Positions 48,366 through 56,663 of a stretch of DNA of 64,000 nt are shown piece after piece. The position numbers were made by a program, and so were the translations under genes. The notes under the pieces were generated by a model, which worked only from the letters and a program-made list of their open reading frames with translations, was not told where the DNA came from and ran no database searches. Origin of the DNA: Elusimicrobiaceae bacterium (GTDB lineage Bacteria; Elusimicrobiota; Elusimicrobia; Elusimicrobiales; Elusimicrobiaceae); NCBI GenBank assembly GCA_017525025.1, contig JAFXUJ010000001.1, forward strand, positions 1 to 64,000, read 5' to 3'. Each line of letters opens with the position of its first letter. Within the stretch, counting starts at the first letter, position 1.

Positions 48366-49343
48366 ATGGAAATACGTTTGTTTATCATTGCTTGTATTAT
48401 GTACGCTTTTTCCTTAGGGAGCAAGCGTTTAATTCATAAAAATAAATTGGAACAAGATATCCTTTTTGCCATTTGGCATGCGCTATATTTGATTTTTATT
48501 TTAAACGCGGCGCTCTTTTTAGTTTTGTTTGTAATGGGGGGAGGAACCGGATCTCCCTTTAATTGGAAAAGTTTTGTTATAGGGTCTGTATTGATTCTTG
48601 CTTATTCAGTTTATGACTTCTTAACCAATCGCCGTATTAAAAAAGAGCAAAAGAACTCCCTTATAAAAAGTGCTTTAGAGTGGTGTAACACGGTTTATTT
48701 TGCCGGTTTTGTAGCCTCTATTGTTATGTTCTTCTTTATCCAGGCGTTCAAAATACCCTCTGCTTCTATGAGAGATACTTTATTGGAAGGAGATCATCTA
48801 TTTGTAAATAAATTAGCTTACGGCTTACGGATTCCTTTTTCTACAAAACGTTTATTTACCAGACCGGTGCAAAAAGGGGATATTATTGTATTTGAATTCC
48901 CGGCAGAGAGCCGCGAACAGGAAAATTGCGGCGGCAGTCAGTACGGGCGCGATTTTGTAAAAAGGGTAGTTGCTTTACCGGGAGACGAAGTACAGGTAAT
49001 AGATTCCAAGGTGTATATCAACGGAGAAGCAACTGAAGCACAACCTTATGAAAAATTTGATCAAGTAAATAGGAATCATTATGAACAAAGCGAAGTGCCG
49101 GCGGATTTAGCCGAAAAATATCAGGAACTTTGGGAAAATCACCGATTGGAACCTGCTTTTGGGCTATTCTTGCGCGATCAATTCGGCCCGGTAAAAGTTC
49201 CCGCAGATACATATTTTGCCATGGGGGACAACAGGGACAACTCGTGTGATTCGCGTTTTTGGGGGCCGGTCCCCATGAGAAACATTAAGGGAAAAGCCTG
49301 GCTCATCCATTGGCCAGCCAAGCGTATAGGGTTTGTAAAATAG
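48366..49343 (+). CDS. lepB: Signal peptidase I
   Basis: LepB cuts signal peptides from exported proteins at the inner membrane. The 325-residue product has the catalytic serine S134 in KIPSASM and the catalytic lysine K199 in GRDFVKRVVALPGD, with the later MGDNRDNSCDSRFWGPV motif. It has an unusually long membrane part, with about four hydrophobic segments in the first 130 residues instead of the usual one or two. TTAGGAGA precedes the start. It lies 14 bases after the glycosyltransferase. Confidence 0.94.
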   Translation: MEIRLFIIACIMYAFSLGSKRLIHKNKLEQDILFAIWHALYLIFILNAALFLVLFVMGGGTGSPFNWKSFVIGSVLILAYSVYDFLTNRRIKKEQKNSLIKSALEWCNTVYFAGFVASIVMFFFIQAFKIPSASMRDTLLEGDHLFVNKLAYGLRIPFSTKRLFTRPVQKGDIIVFEFPAESREQENCGGSQYGRDFVKRVVALPGDEVQVIDSKVYINGEATEAQPYEKFDQVNRNHYEQSEVPADLAEKYQELWENHRLEPAFGLFLRDQFGPVKVPADTYFAMGDNRDNSCDSRFWGPVPMRNIKGKAWLIHWPAKRIGFVK

Positions 49344-49358
49344 TTTTCACGTGAAAAC
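49343..49358. promoter_or_regulatory. parS: parS centromere site 3
   Basis: The same palindrome begins on the last base of the lepB stop codon, 60 bases upstream of parA. Confidence 0.92.
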
Positions 49359-49419
49359 TTTAGTTGATTTTTCGTTATAAAAAATGTTTAATGGATATAT
49401 AGAATAATATGGAGGCTTT

Positions 49420-50253
49420 ATGGCAGAAATTGTTGTAGTGGCCAATCAAAAAGGCGGAGTGGGGAAAACGACTACTTCCGTCAATTTAGCATATGCGTTG
49501 GCATGCTTGAACCAAGAAGTATTGTTAATAGATTTTGATCCGCAGGGAAATGCCGGTTCCGGATTAGGTGTTAATATGAACGAGGGTGATAAATCGGTTT
49601 ATCATTTTCTTGCTAAAACAGCCTCTTTTGAACAGGTTGTTCGTCAAACTTCCAACGAATTTTTAGATGTGTTGCCCGCTTGTAAAAACTTGGCCGCGGC
49701 GGAAGTAGAGTTAGTCAATGTCCGCGGACGGGAAAATATGCTCAAAGACGCTTTGGAGCCATTGCGGTCTATGTATAAATACATTATTATTGATTGTCCG
49801 CCTTCTTTGGGGCTTTTAACGCTTAACGCTATGATGGCGGCGGATAGCGTTATTACGCCCGTACAATGCGAATATTACGCCATGGAAGGGTTAGCCCATT
49901 TTATGAGTACGGTTGCCAAGATTAAACAATTCTTACATCCCAAATTAAAAATGGACGGTGGGATTTTAACCATGTTTGATTCCCGTATGAACTTATCCAA
50001 ACAAGTATTTTCGGAAGTAAGCCGCTTTTTTGGAGACCAAGTTTATAAAACGCCCATTCCGCGCAATATCCGCCTGGCGGAAGCGCCCAGCTTCGGGCAA
50101 TCTATTTTTGATTATGATCCGGCTTGCCGTGGCGCGCAGGCCTATATTCAACTGGCTATAGAATTTTTAAGCCGCCGCGGGGCCGACCCCGAGGCATACC
50201 AAGAATTTAAAATGACGGGGGGGACTCCCGTAAATTACGATTTTGGAGGATAA
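49420..50253 (+). CDS. parA: Chromosome partitioning ATPase ParA (Soj)
   Basis: ParA is a Walker-type ATPase that moves ParB-parS complexes and can influence DnaA. The 277-residue product has the deviant Walker A KGGVGKTT near residue 11, DFDPQGNAGSGLG near 39 and DCPPSLGLLT near 126. A short tail after about residue 255 is extra. It is the upstream partner of parB, with parS 60 bases away. Confidence 0.95.
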   Translation: MAEIVVVANQKGGVGKTTTSVNLAYALACLNQEVLLIDFDPQGNAGSGLGVNMNEGDKSVYHFLAKTASFEQVVRQTSNEFLDVLPACKNLAAAEVELVNVRGRENMLKDALEPLRSMYKYIIIDCPPSLGLLTLNAMMAADSVITPVQCEYYAMEGLAHFMSTVAKIKQFLHPKLKMDGGILTMFDSRMNLSKQVFSEVSRFFGDQVYKTPIPRNIRLAEAPSFGQSIFDYDPACRGAQAYIQLAIEFLSRRGADPEAYQEFKMTGGTPVNYDFGG

Positions 50254-50254
50254 G

Positions 50255-51154
50255 ATGGCAAGACAGGCTTTAGGCAAAGGGTTAGATGCCCTGATTAAAC
50301 AAACCCAAGAAGTATCGGAGATGACTACGCAACAAGTCATGCAGGCGGCCCCGTCGGGAACGACTGTGCAACGGATTCCTGTTAATAAAATTGTACCGAA
50401 CCGCTTTCAGCCCCGGCGCGTATTTAATGAAGAAAAACTGCAAGAACTCGCACAATCTATTAAAGAACACGGGCTTACCCAGCCGATTGTTGTCGTGTAT
50501 GATGCGGGATTGGATAAATATGAAATCGTTGTTGGAGAACGCCGTTTTCGCGCGACGCAATTAGCCGGACTGACCGAAATAGATGCGCTTGTTCACAAAC
50601 ATTTGGGCGACCAAGAAATGTGCGCGCTGGCGCTTATTGAAAATATCCAACGCGAAGATTTAAACCCGATTGAAACCGCGTTGGGCTACCGCAATTTGAT
50701 GAGTAAGTTTTATATCACTCAGACGGACCTGGCCGGGTATTGCGGCAAATCTAAAGCGGCCATTTCCAATGCACTGCGCCTTTTGGAATTAGAGCCGGCC
50801 ATTCAAGAATCGTTGCAAGACGGGTCCATTACGGAAGGCCACGGACGCGCTCTTTTAATGGTGACCGATCCTGTCAAACGGGACACCTTGTTTAAAAAGA
50901 TGAAAAACAGTAAAATGTCCGTCCGTCAAGCAGAAGACGCAGCCCGTGCCCTGACAAATCCCGCCAAAAAGGCTACCAAAGGCGCAAAACCGGCCGAGGT
51001 GGCTAGTTTTGAGAACGACCTGCAAGTTGCCCTGGGAACCAAAGTGGAAGTGAAATATGGGCGGAATATGAAAAAAGGAACGCTTGTTATTCATTACCAC
51101 TCTTTGGATGAATTGGATAACATTGCCAGCCGGTTGAAAAACAAGATGTTATAG
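50255..51154 (+). CDS. parB: Chromosome partitioning protein ParB (Spo0J)
   Basis: ParB binds parS and spreads to form the partition complex, using CTP. The 299-residue product starts with ALGKGLDALI. It has the CTP-binding motifs QPRRVF and GERRFRA, the ENIQREDLNPIE box, then the helix-turn-helix and a C-terminal dimerisation domain. The ATG at 50255 sits one base after the parA stop with GGAGG upstream. A decayed copy of its last 80 codons lies at 25425-25680. Confidence 0.95.
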   Translation: MARQALGKGLDALIKQTQEVSEMTTQQVMQAAPSGTTVQRIPVNKIVPNRFQPRRVFNEEKLQELAQSIKEHGLTQPIVVVYDAGLDKYEIVVGERRFRATQLAGLTEIDALVHKHLGDQEMCALALIENIQREDLNPIETALGYRNLMSKFYITQTDLAGYCGKSKAAISNALRLLELEPAIQESLQDGSITEGHGRALLMVTDPVKRDTLFKKMKNSKMSVRQAEDAARALTNPAKKATKGAKPAEVASFENDLQVALGTKVEVKYGRNMKKGTLVIHYHSLDELDNIASRLKNKML

Positions 51155-51170
51155 AAGATAAAACAGTATA

Positions 51171-51203
51171 AAAAAAGGCCACCATGTAGGTGGCCTTTTT
51201 TGT
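51171..51203 (+). terminator. Terminator of parAB
   Basis: AAAAAGGCCACC pairs with GGTGGCCTTTTT around ATGTA. It lies between parB and the convergent aminotransferase gene and could serve both. Confidence 0.92.
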
Positions 51204-51213
51204 AACGGTAAAA

Positions 51214-52347
51214 CTATGCGTTTTTTTCGTAAAATGCGCGGATAGTATCGCACACGCGCATAACTTGTTCCTGGGTAATCTCCGGGAACATAGGAATAGA
51301 CAAAACTTCTTTGGCTGCCTTTTCCGCTTGCGGATAATTTTCGGCTTTCAGTTTTAAATGTGCATAAGCCGGTTGTTTGTACAGCGGAACCGGATAATAG
51401 ACGGCAGAAGCAATATTATGTTCTTTTAAATACGCTTGTAATTCATCCCGTCTTTCGGCTCGGATTGTGTACACATAATACGATTGCGAAGACCCCGCTG
51501 GCGGAGTGGGGGGCAATATGACCGGCACGCCGGAAAGGCCCTCTTCGTACCAAGCGGCCGCTTTGCGACGTTTTTCCGTCCATTCTTCCAAGTGGGGCAG
51601 TTTCACCCGCAAAATAGCTGCTTGAATTTCGTCCATCCGCAAGGTGGATCCTTCCAAATCATATTCGTAAGCCTTCCCCAAAGCGCGTCCGCTATGACGC
51701 AAAGAGCGACAGCGATCGGCAATTTCATCACTGTTGGTAGTAATACAGCCGGCATCTCCGCACGCACCTAAATTTTTGCTGGGATAAAAGCTAAAACAGC
51801 CGGCGTCTCCAATGCCGCCCACCATGACTCCGTCGCACGTGGCTAAATGCGCCTGGGCACAATCTTCAATTACTCGCAAATTGTGTTCGTTAGCTAAATG
51901 CATAATGGCGTCCATATTGGCAGGATAACCGTACAAGTGAACGGGCAGAATAGCTTTTGTTTTTTTGGTAATTTTGCGCTCCACATCGGTTACGTCCAAA
52001 TTGTACGTGCGGGGGTCAATATCGGCAAATACAAATTTAGCCCCGGTTAATGAAACGGACGACGTGGTAGCAATAAACGTAAAGGGCGTAGTAATCACTT
52101 CGTCCCCCGGCCCGATTCCGGCGGCCTTAAGCGCAATTTGAATGGCACTTGCTCCCGAAGAGCACGTGATACAATGTTTAACCCCGATCGTTTTGGCAAA
52201 CTCTTCTTCAAATTTTTCGGTTTGCGGGCCGAGCAACCAATGCATAGAATTTAATGCTTCGGCCGCGGCATCATTGATTTGATCCTTTAAACTATCGTGT
52301 TGTTCCTTTAAGTTAAACAAAGGTATAGGTTTTGCATCTGTACTCAT
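51214..52347 (-). CDS. DegT/DnrJ/EryC1/StrS aminotransferase
   Basis: These PLP enzymes transfer amino groups to nucleotide-linked keto sugars for LPS and surface glycans. The 377-residue product has GASAIQIAL near residue 65, the motif DCAQAH near 160 and the PLP lysine in SFYPSKNLGACGDAG near 188. The precise sugar cannot be told. AGGAG lies upstream of the start. mgtC is upstream with 19 bases between. Confidence 0.9.
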   Translation of the reverse strand: MSTDAKPIPLFNLKEQHDSLKDQINDAAAEALNSMHWLLGPQTEKFEEEFAKTIGVKHCITCSSGASAIQIALKAAGIGPGDEVITTPFTFIATTSSVSLTGAKFVFADIDPRTYNLDVTDVERKITKKTKAILPVHLYGYPANMDAIMHLANEHNLRVIEDCAQAHLATCDGVMVGGIGDAGCFSFYPSKNLGACGDAGCITTNSDEIADRCRSLRHSGRALGKAYEYDLEGSTLRMDEIQAAILRVKLPHLEEWTEKRRKAAAWYEEGLSGVPVILPPTPPAGSSQSYYVYTIRAERRDELQAYLKEHNIASAVYYPVPLYKQPAYAHLKLKAENYPQAEKAAKEVLSIPMFPEITQEQVMRVCDTIRAFYEKNA

Positions 52348-52366
52348 AAAAAGAAATTTCTCCTTG

Positions 52367-52996
52367 CTATTTATACAAGCTGTATACTTCCGGCATTTCT
52401 AACAATTCCCGGGTAATTTTTTGGAATTCATGCCCGGTAAAAGTGGCTACTATACTGACGTGAAAACGATTATCTTGTTTGGTAACTTCTTGTTTTAAAA
52501 TGGAAATGCGTTGTTTTTCAATATGGCCGGCGATTTTCTTAACCGTGTCCCAATTCGGTTCACAAATAAGAAAAATCGTGTCATAGTGTTTTAAAAGTTC
52601 CATGAGCGTGATAGTTTTCCGCACGCCCAGTTGTAAAATCAAGATAGCGGCCGCAGCTAACGTGGCCCACAGGTATTGCCCGTAACCGACACACATTCCG
52701 ATAGCCGCCACCACCCACACGCCGGCGGCGGTGGTTAAGCCGGATATTTTATTGCCGGAGCGCCAAATAGATCCTGCCCCGATAAACCCGACGCCGGTAA
52801 CAACTTGCGCGGCGATACGCCCGGGATCTCCGCCGGCTTGTCCCATCAAGTCGGATAATACGGTAAACAACATGGCTCCCAAACAAATCAAACAATTGGT
52901 AGCGTAACCGGCGGGCTTGTCGTGATATTGGCGTTCCATACCAAGAGCTCCGCCCAGCACAAGGGATAAAATGATTTTAATTATAATTTCTTCCAT
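52367..52996 (-). CDS. MgtC/SapB family membrane protein
   Basis: MgtC proteins are inner-membrane proteins linked to growth in low Mg2+ and to ATP synthase control in some pathogens. The 209-residue product has about four membrane helices, with the family start GGALGMERQYHDKPAG and GFIGAGSIWR. A C-terminal soluble ACT-like part begins near residue 140. The ATG at 52996 has TATAAT six bases upstream and no Shine-Dalgarno; the frame is open five codons further up, but that would overlap the -10 box. Confidence 0.88.
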   Translation of the reverse strand: MEEIIIKIILSLVLGGALGMERQYHDKPAGYATNCLICLGAMLFTVLSDLMGQAGGDPGRIAAQVVTGVGFIGAGSIWRSGNKISGLTTAAGVWVVAAIGMCVGYGQYLWATLAAAAILILQLGVRKTITLMELLKHYDTIFLICEPNWDTVKKIAGHIEKQRISILKQEVTKQDNRFHVSIVATFTGHEFQKITRELLEMPEVYSLYK

Positions 52997-53056
52997 AATC
53001 TTATTATACAAAACCGCGGGGGGAGAAAAGCAAACAGGTTCCCTTGGATAAAATAA

Positions 53057-53083
53057 AAAATCCGCCGCTTTTGGCGGCGGATT
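53057..53083 (-). terminator. Terminator of the beta-barrel gene
   Basis: TCCGCCGC pairs with GCGGCGGA, and on the minus strand TTTTTTATTT follows. Confidence 0.88.
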
Positions 53084-53099
53084 AAATGAATGTTTTTAC

Positions 53100-53732
53100 T
53101 TAAAAACAACGCCAACCGAGTTTCAACATGATTAACAGATGATGGAAATGATTTTTATTAAAAGCATCATGCATATCATTCGTCATGTGAATGTGGTAAT
53201 AACGGGTTTCTACACCAATGAGGTACTCGTCATCTATATCAAATTCTAACCCTACACCAATCATTTGCGCGATATCGGTTCCGTCAACGGTTTTATGTCC
53301 GCCGCCGCTTAATTTGTGGCGAGCAAACGTATGCCCGATACCGAACCCAAACGGGATGTAAGGACGAGTGGCGCTGGACGGGAAGAAGGTAAAGCGGCCG
53401 GTAACGAGCCCGGTAGCCACTCCGGTGCGATAATAGCCGGAGCTTTCTTTTTCGCCGTCCCCTAATTGGGCATAGTTACCATCTAACCCCAGCCCGAAAA
53501 AAGAAACGACGTTGCGGGTAAAACCCATGCCGGCGGTCCAGCCGGTAGAACCCAGCTCATGTGTACCGGAGCCGTCTTTCCACTCCCAGTTATTGCCTGG
53601 CAAAACCATACCTCCGTAAAGTTCCAAGCGGGAAGTATCTTTGCGAAGACCATAAGGATGTAACGGATAATAATCCTGTGCTACCACAGGAACCGCCACA
53701 AACAATAAACACAACCATAATAATTTTTTCAT
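53100..53732 (-). CDS. Outer-membrane beta-barrel protein, hypothetical
   Basis: The 210-residue product has a signal peptide (MKKLLWLCLLFVAVPVVAQ) and then alternating strand patterns typical of small barrels of the OmpA/OprF or opacity type, with many Gly and aromatic residues. The ending LKLGWRCF has the terminal aromatic residue that marks outer-membrane barrels. Function is unknown. AGAGAG precedes the ATG. It is a single-gene unit with its own terminator. Confidence 0.78.
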   Translation of the reverse strand: MKKLLWLCLLFVAVPVVAQDYYPLHPYGLRKDTSRLELYGGMVLPGNNWEWKDGSGTHELGSTGWTAGMGFTRNVVSFFGLGLDGNYAQLGDGEKESSGYYRTGVATGLVTGRFTFFPSSATRPYIPFGFGIGHTFARHKLSGGGHKTVDGTDIAQMIGVGLEFDIDDEYLIGVETRYYHIHMTNDMHDAFNKNHFHHLLIMLKLGWRCF

Positions 53733-53780
53733 AGAGTCTCTCTTTGTTTAAAATTTTTGAGTACTTATATTGTAAAAATT

Positions 53781-54377
53781 TTACAGGCCTTTTACAATAT
53801 GTAAATTTCGTTTAGGGGCTTTAAAATCTTCTTGCAAGTTTTCCGTTACCACGCGGTTCCACTCGCCGCGGGCTTGTAAAATTTTTTCAGCAATGTCCCG
53901 CACGGCGGCATGTCCACCTGATAAGGGCGAGACGTAGAGGGCTTTTTCTTTTGTTTCCTGTACGCTATTGGCTACTGCCAGCGGCAATCCCACGCGCGCG
54001 AGTACGCCCAAATCAATCAAATCATCCCCGATGAAAGCCGTTTCTTCCGGTTTTACATCAAAATGTTGTTGTAAATAATCCAACGCGTGATGTTTAACGG
54101 CGGTATTATAAAACAAAAAATCCATCCCTAAAATTTCTGCCCAAAACTCCAGTGTCGGGCTATTCCCGCGGGAGATGATCCCCGTTTTTATTCCGCAATG
54201 AGCCAGGTACATCAGTCCCATTCCGTCTAGGGATTCAAAATGTTTAATTTCGTGGGTGCGGCCGTTGTCATCGGTAAAAAAGCTGAGCGTTCCGTCGGTC
54301 ATCACGCCGTCCACGTCGGTTAACAGCACTTTGATATTTTTTGCTTTTTGTATGAATAGAGAAGAAAGGTCTTGCAT
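53781..54377 (-). CDS. kdsC: KdsC-like HAD phosphatase
   Basis: KdsC removes phosphate from KDO-8-phosphate in LPS core synthesis. The 198-residue product has the cap-less HAD pattern of this subgroup: LLTDVDGVMTDG near residues 18-29, then GIISRGNS and IGDDLIDLGVLARVGL. The phosphonate and acylneuraminate phosphatases are close relatives, so substrate is inferred. TATAAT lies six bases upstream of the ATG, with no Shine-Dalgarno. Confidence 0.87.
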   Translation of the reverse strand: MQDLSSLFIQKAKNIKVLLTDVDGVMTDGTLSFFTDDNGRTHEIKHFESLDGMGLMYLAHCGIKTGIISRGNSPTLEFWAEILGMDFLFYNTAVKHHALDYLQQHFDVKPEETAFIGDDLIDLGVLARVGLPLAVANSVQETKEKALYVSPLSGGHAAVRDIAEKILQARGEWNRVVTENLQEDFKAPKRNLHIVKGL

Positions 54378-54429
54378 ATCTCTATTATACTTTTATTTGT
54401 GGCTTGTTTAAAAATTATATAATGAACAT
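54378..54429. promoter_or_regulatory. Divergent pair of leaderless promoters
   Basis: In 52 bases, TATAAT for the minus-strand kdsC lies six bases before its ATG, and TATAAT for the plus-strand CsgG-like gene (54418-54423) lies six bases before its ATG. There is no room for an untranslated leader on either side. Confidence 0.7.
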
Positions 54430-55110
54430 ATGAAGAAAATGGTATGGTTCGTAGCTGTTTTGGCCCTCTGTTTAGCCGGATGTACTCCTAAGACGGTGCT
54501 TAGCCAAACGTATGATTTCAATCAAATGAAACGTATTGGCGTAATGTCTTTCAGTAACGAGCGCCGCTCTCTGAAAGGGGTGGAAAATTTATTTGCCAAA
54601 TATTTAATAGAATCGGGCTTTAAGGTGGTAGAACGTGCGCAGTTAGAAAGCATTTTACAAGAGCATAATATTTCGGTATCGGGGTATCTTTCTGCGCAGA
54701 CCACGCGAAAAATCGGCCAGATTTTGGGTGTAGATGTTTTGTTGGTTGGTGAGATCAGCGCTTATCGGCCGGCCCGCACGGAACTAGCGCTTACCGCCAC
54801 GCGCCGCGTGGAAGAAAAACCGGTATATACCCAGGATGTCATGCGGTTGCCGGATGGTTCTTATGCCGGTTATGTACGCAACGTGGGGACGCAAGTTTCT
54901 CGTTCCACCGATGTGCGCCCGACGGAATATACCATTAACAGCCGGGTTGCCATTATTGCCAAAATGGTAGATGTGGAAACAGCGGAAATTGTATGGATCG
55001 GTTCCGATGATGATTCTTCGTCCAGCGCGTTGGACGCTGCCGACAATATAGCGCGTCGCCTCGTGAAAAGCTTTGGGAAAGAATTAGCCAAAAGAGAGAA
55101 AGGAAAATGA
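54430..55110 (+). CDS. CsgG-like lipoprotein
   Basis: The 226-residue product has a lipoprotein signal with lipobox LAGC and acceptor C18. It has the CsgG/HfaB/LpoB-type fold pattern: RIGVMSFSNERRSLKG, then YLIESGFKVVERAQLESILQEH and LGVDVLLVGEIS. CsgG itself exports curli, but many relatives are periplasmic lipoproteins of other roles. No curli genes are nearby, so function is open. TATAAT six bases upstream of the ATG suggests a leaderless mRNA. Its stop overlaps the next start as ATGA. Confidence 0.82.
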   Translation: MKKMVWFVAVLALCLAGCTPKTVLSQTYDFNQMKRIGVMSFSNERRSLKGVENLFAKYLIESGFKVVERAQLESILQEHNISVSGYLSAQTTRKIGQILGVDVLLVGEISAYRPARTELALTATRRVEEKPVYTQDVMRLPDGSYAGYVRNVGTQVSRSTDVRPTEYTINSRVAIIAKMVDVETAEIVWIGSDDDSSSSALDAADNIARRLVKSFGKELAKREKGK

Positions 55111-55361
55111 ACGAACCCACCGGCGTGTTTACCAAGAAATCCATGCGTTTTGTGATACGTGCTTTTTTTGTATTTGTTAAAATGCTGGTTGTTTTGCTCG
55201 TGTTAACAGGGGGCGCCTTAATTGCCGGGCAGAGCTCGGTTTCTCCGGTAAGCGTACGTCTGTTGACTTCATACGGGATGGAATACGCGGTGTCCACATT
55301 TAAACCGTACCGTCATTTATTTCCGCGCCCGTATTTAATTGATTTAGAAAAAAATAAATAA
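55107..55361 (+). CDS. Small membrane protein, unknown
   Basis: I do not recognise this 84-residue protein. It has one hydrophobic segment (about residues 22-42) after a short cytoplasmic start, then about 40 residues with several Tyr, Pro and Ser that would be periplasmic. It overlaps the CsgG-like gene by four bases and is followed by serS after 12 bases, so it is translated as part of that transcript. Confidence 0.6.
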   Translation: MNEPTGVFTKKSMRFVIRAFFVFVKMLVVLLVLTGGALIAGQSSVSPVSVRLLTSYGMEYAVSTFKPYRHLFPRPYLIDLEKNK

Positions 55362-55373
55362 AGAGGAAGTTTT

Positions 55374-56663
55374 ATGTTAGACATTAAACAAATCGTTGAA
55401 AATCCCGAATTATTCAAAACCCGTTTAGCTTTGCGCAAGCCGGAACTGGCTCAGCAAATTGAAGTGGTTTTGGCCAAGTACACTTTTTATAAAACTGTAT
55501 TGGCTCGCGTAGAAGAATTACGTGCCAAGCGCAACGAAATGTCTAAGTCTATCGGTAAAATAAAAAAAGAACAAGGGGACGAAGCCGCCAAAACCGCCAT
55601 GGCCGAAGTTGGCAAGATTAAAGAAGACATGGCCGCCCAAGAAGCCACTCTGGAACCGCTAAAGAAGGAAATAAATGATTTGCTTTTGTCTATCCCCAAC
55701 CTTCCTAACGAAAAAATTCCGGTAGGCGTTTCGGATGCGGACAATCCGGAATATATTGCTTGTTCGTTGCCGCTTCCTAAATTTGATTTTAAACCGTTGG
55801 ATCACCAAGCAGTAGGCGAAAAATTAGGCATTTTGGATTTTGAAGCTGCGGCCGCGTTATCCGGTAGCCGTTTTGCTCTTTTCAAAGGCGAAGGAGCCCG
55901 GCTGGAACGTGCGATTATTTCTTTCATGCTGGATATGCACGCTAAAAAAGGATATACCGAAATTTTGCCGCCGGTTATCGTAAATGAAGAAATTTTAGTA
56001 GGAACGGGGCAGCTGCCCAAATTCCGCGAGGATATGTATGAACTGACCGGCGAGCCGAAGCAGTTTTTAATTTCTACGGCGGAAATTCCGCTTACCAATT
56101 TAAACCGTATTCGGGTGGTGCCGGAAGAAGAATTGCCCATTAAACTGACGGCTTATTCGCCGTGCTTTCGTAAAGAATCGGGCACGTACGGCAAAGATAC
56201 GCGCGGCCTAATTCGCAATCACCAATTTGATAAAGTGGAACTGGTAATGCTGTCCAAGCCGGAAAATTCATACGAGATGTTGGAAGTAATGGTTTCGGAT
56301 GCACAGGATATTTTAAAAGCGCTTGAAATTCCGTATCACGTGGTGGAACTTTGCAGCGGAGATATCGGGTTTTCGTCTGCCAAGACGTACGACATTGAAG
56401 TTTGGATGCCCAGCGAAAACAGATTTAGAGAAATTTCCTCCTGCTCCAACTGTTTGGATTTCCAGGCCCGTCGCATGGGGCTTCGCTACAAAAACGCCCA
56501 AGGTAAACAGGCCTACTTGCACACCTTAAACGGCAGTGGTTTGGCGGTCGGGCGCACGTTTGCCGCCATTTTGGAAAATTTCCAACAGGCTGACGGCTCG
56601 GTAATTATTCCGCAAGCACTTCGTCCATATTTTGGCAAAGATAAGATTGAGGCCAAAAAATAA
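55374..56663 (+). CDS. serS: Seryl-tRNA synthetase
   Basis: SerS charges tRNA-Ser. The 429-residue product has the N-terminal coiled-coil arm (about 30-100) that holds the long variable arm of tRNA-Ser. Class II motif 2 is around FRKESGTYGKDTRGLIRNHQF (near residue 265), and motif 3 is around GSGLAVGRTFAAILENFQ. Length is standard. GAGGAA lies upstream. The TPR gene start overlaps its stop as TAATG. Confidence 0.97.
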   Translation: MLDIKQIVENPELFKTRLALRKPELAQQIEVVLAKYTFYKTVLARVEELRAKRNEMSKSIGKIKKEQGDEAAKTAMAEVGKIKEDMAAQEATLEPLKKEINDLLLSIPNLPNEKIPVGVSDADNPEYIACSLPLPKFDFKPLDHQAVGEKLGILDFEAAAALSGSRFALFKGEGARLERAIISFMLDMHAKKGYTEILPPVIVNEEILVGTGQLPKFREDMYELTGEPKQFLISTAEIPLTNLNRIRVVPEEELPIKLTAYSPCFRKESGTYGKDTRGLIRNHQFDKVELVMLSKPENSYEMLEVMVSDAQDILKALEIPYHVVELCSGDIGFSSAKTYDIEVWMPSENRFREISSCSNCLDFQARRMGLRYKNAQGKQAYLHTLNGSGLAVGRTFAAILENFQQADGSVIIPQALRPYFGKDKIEAKK

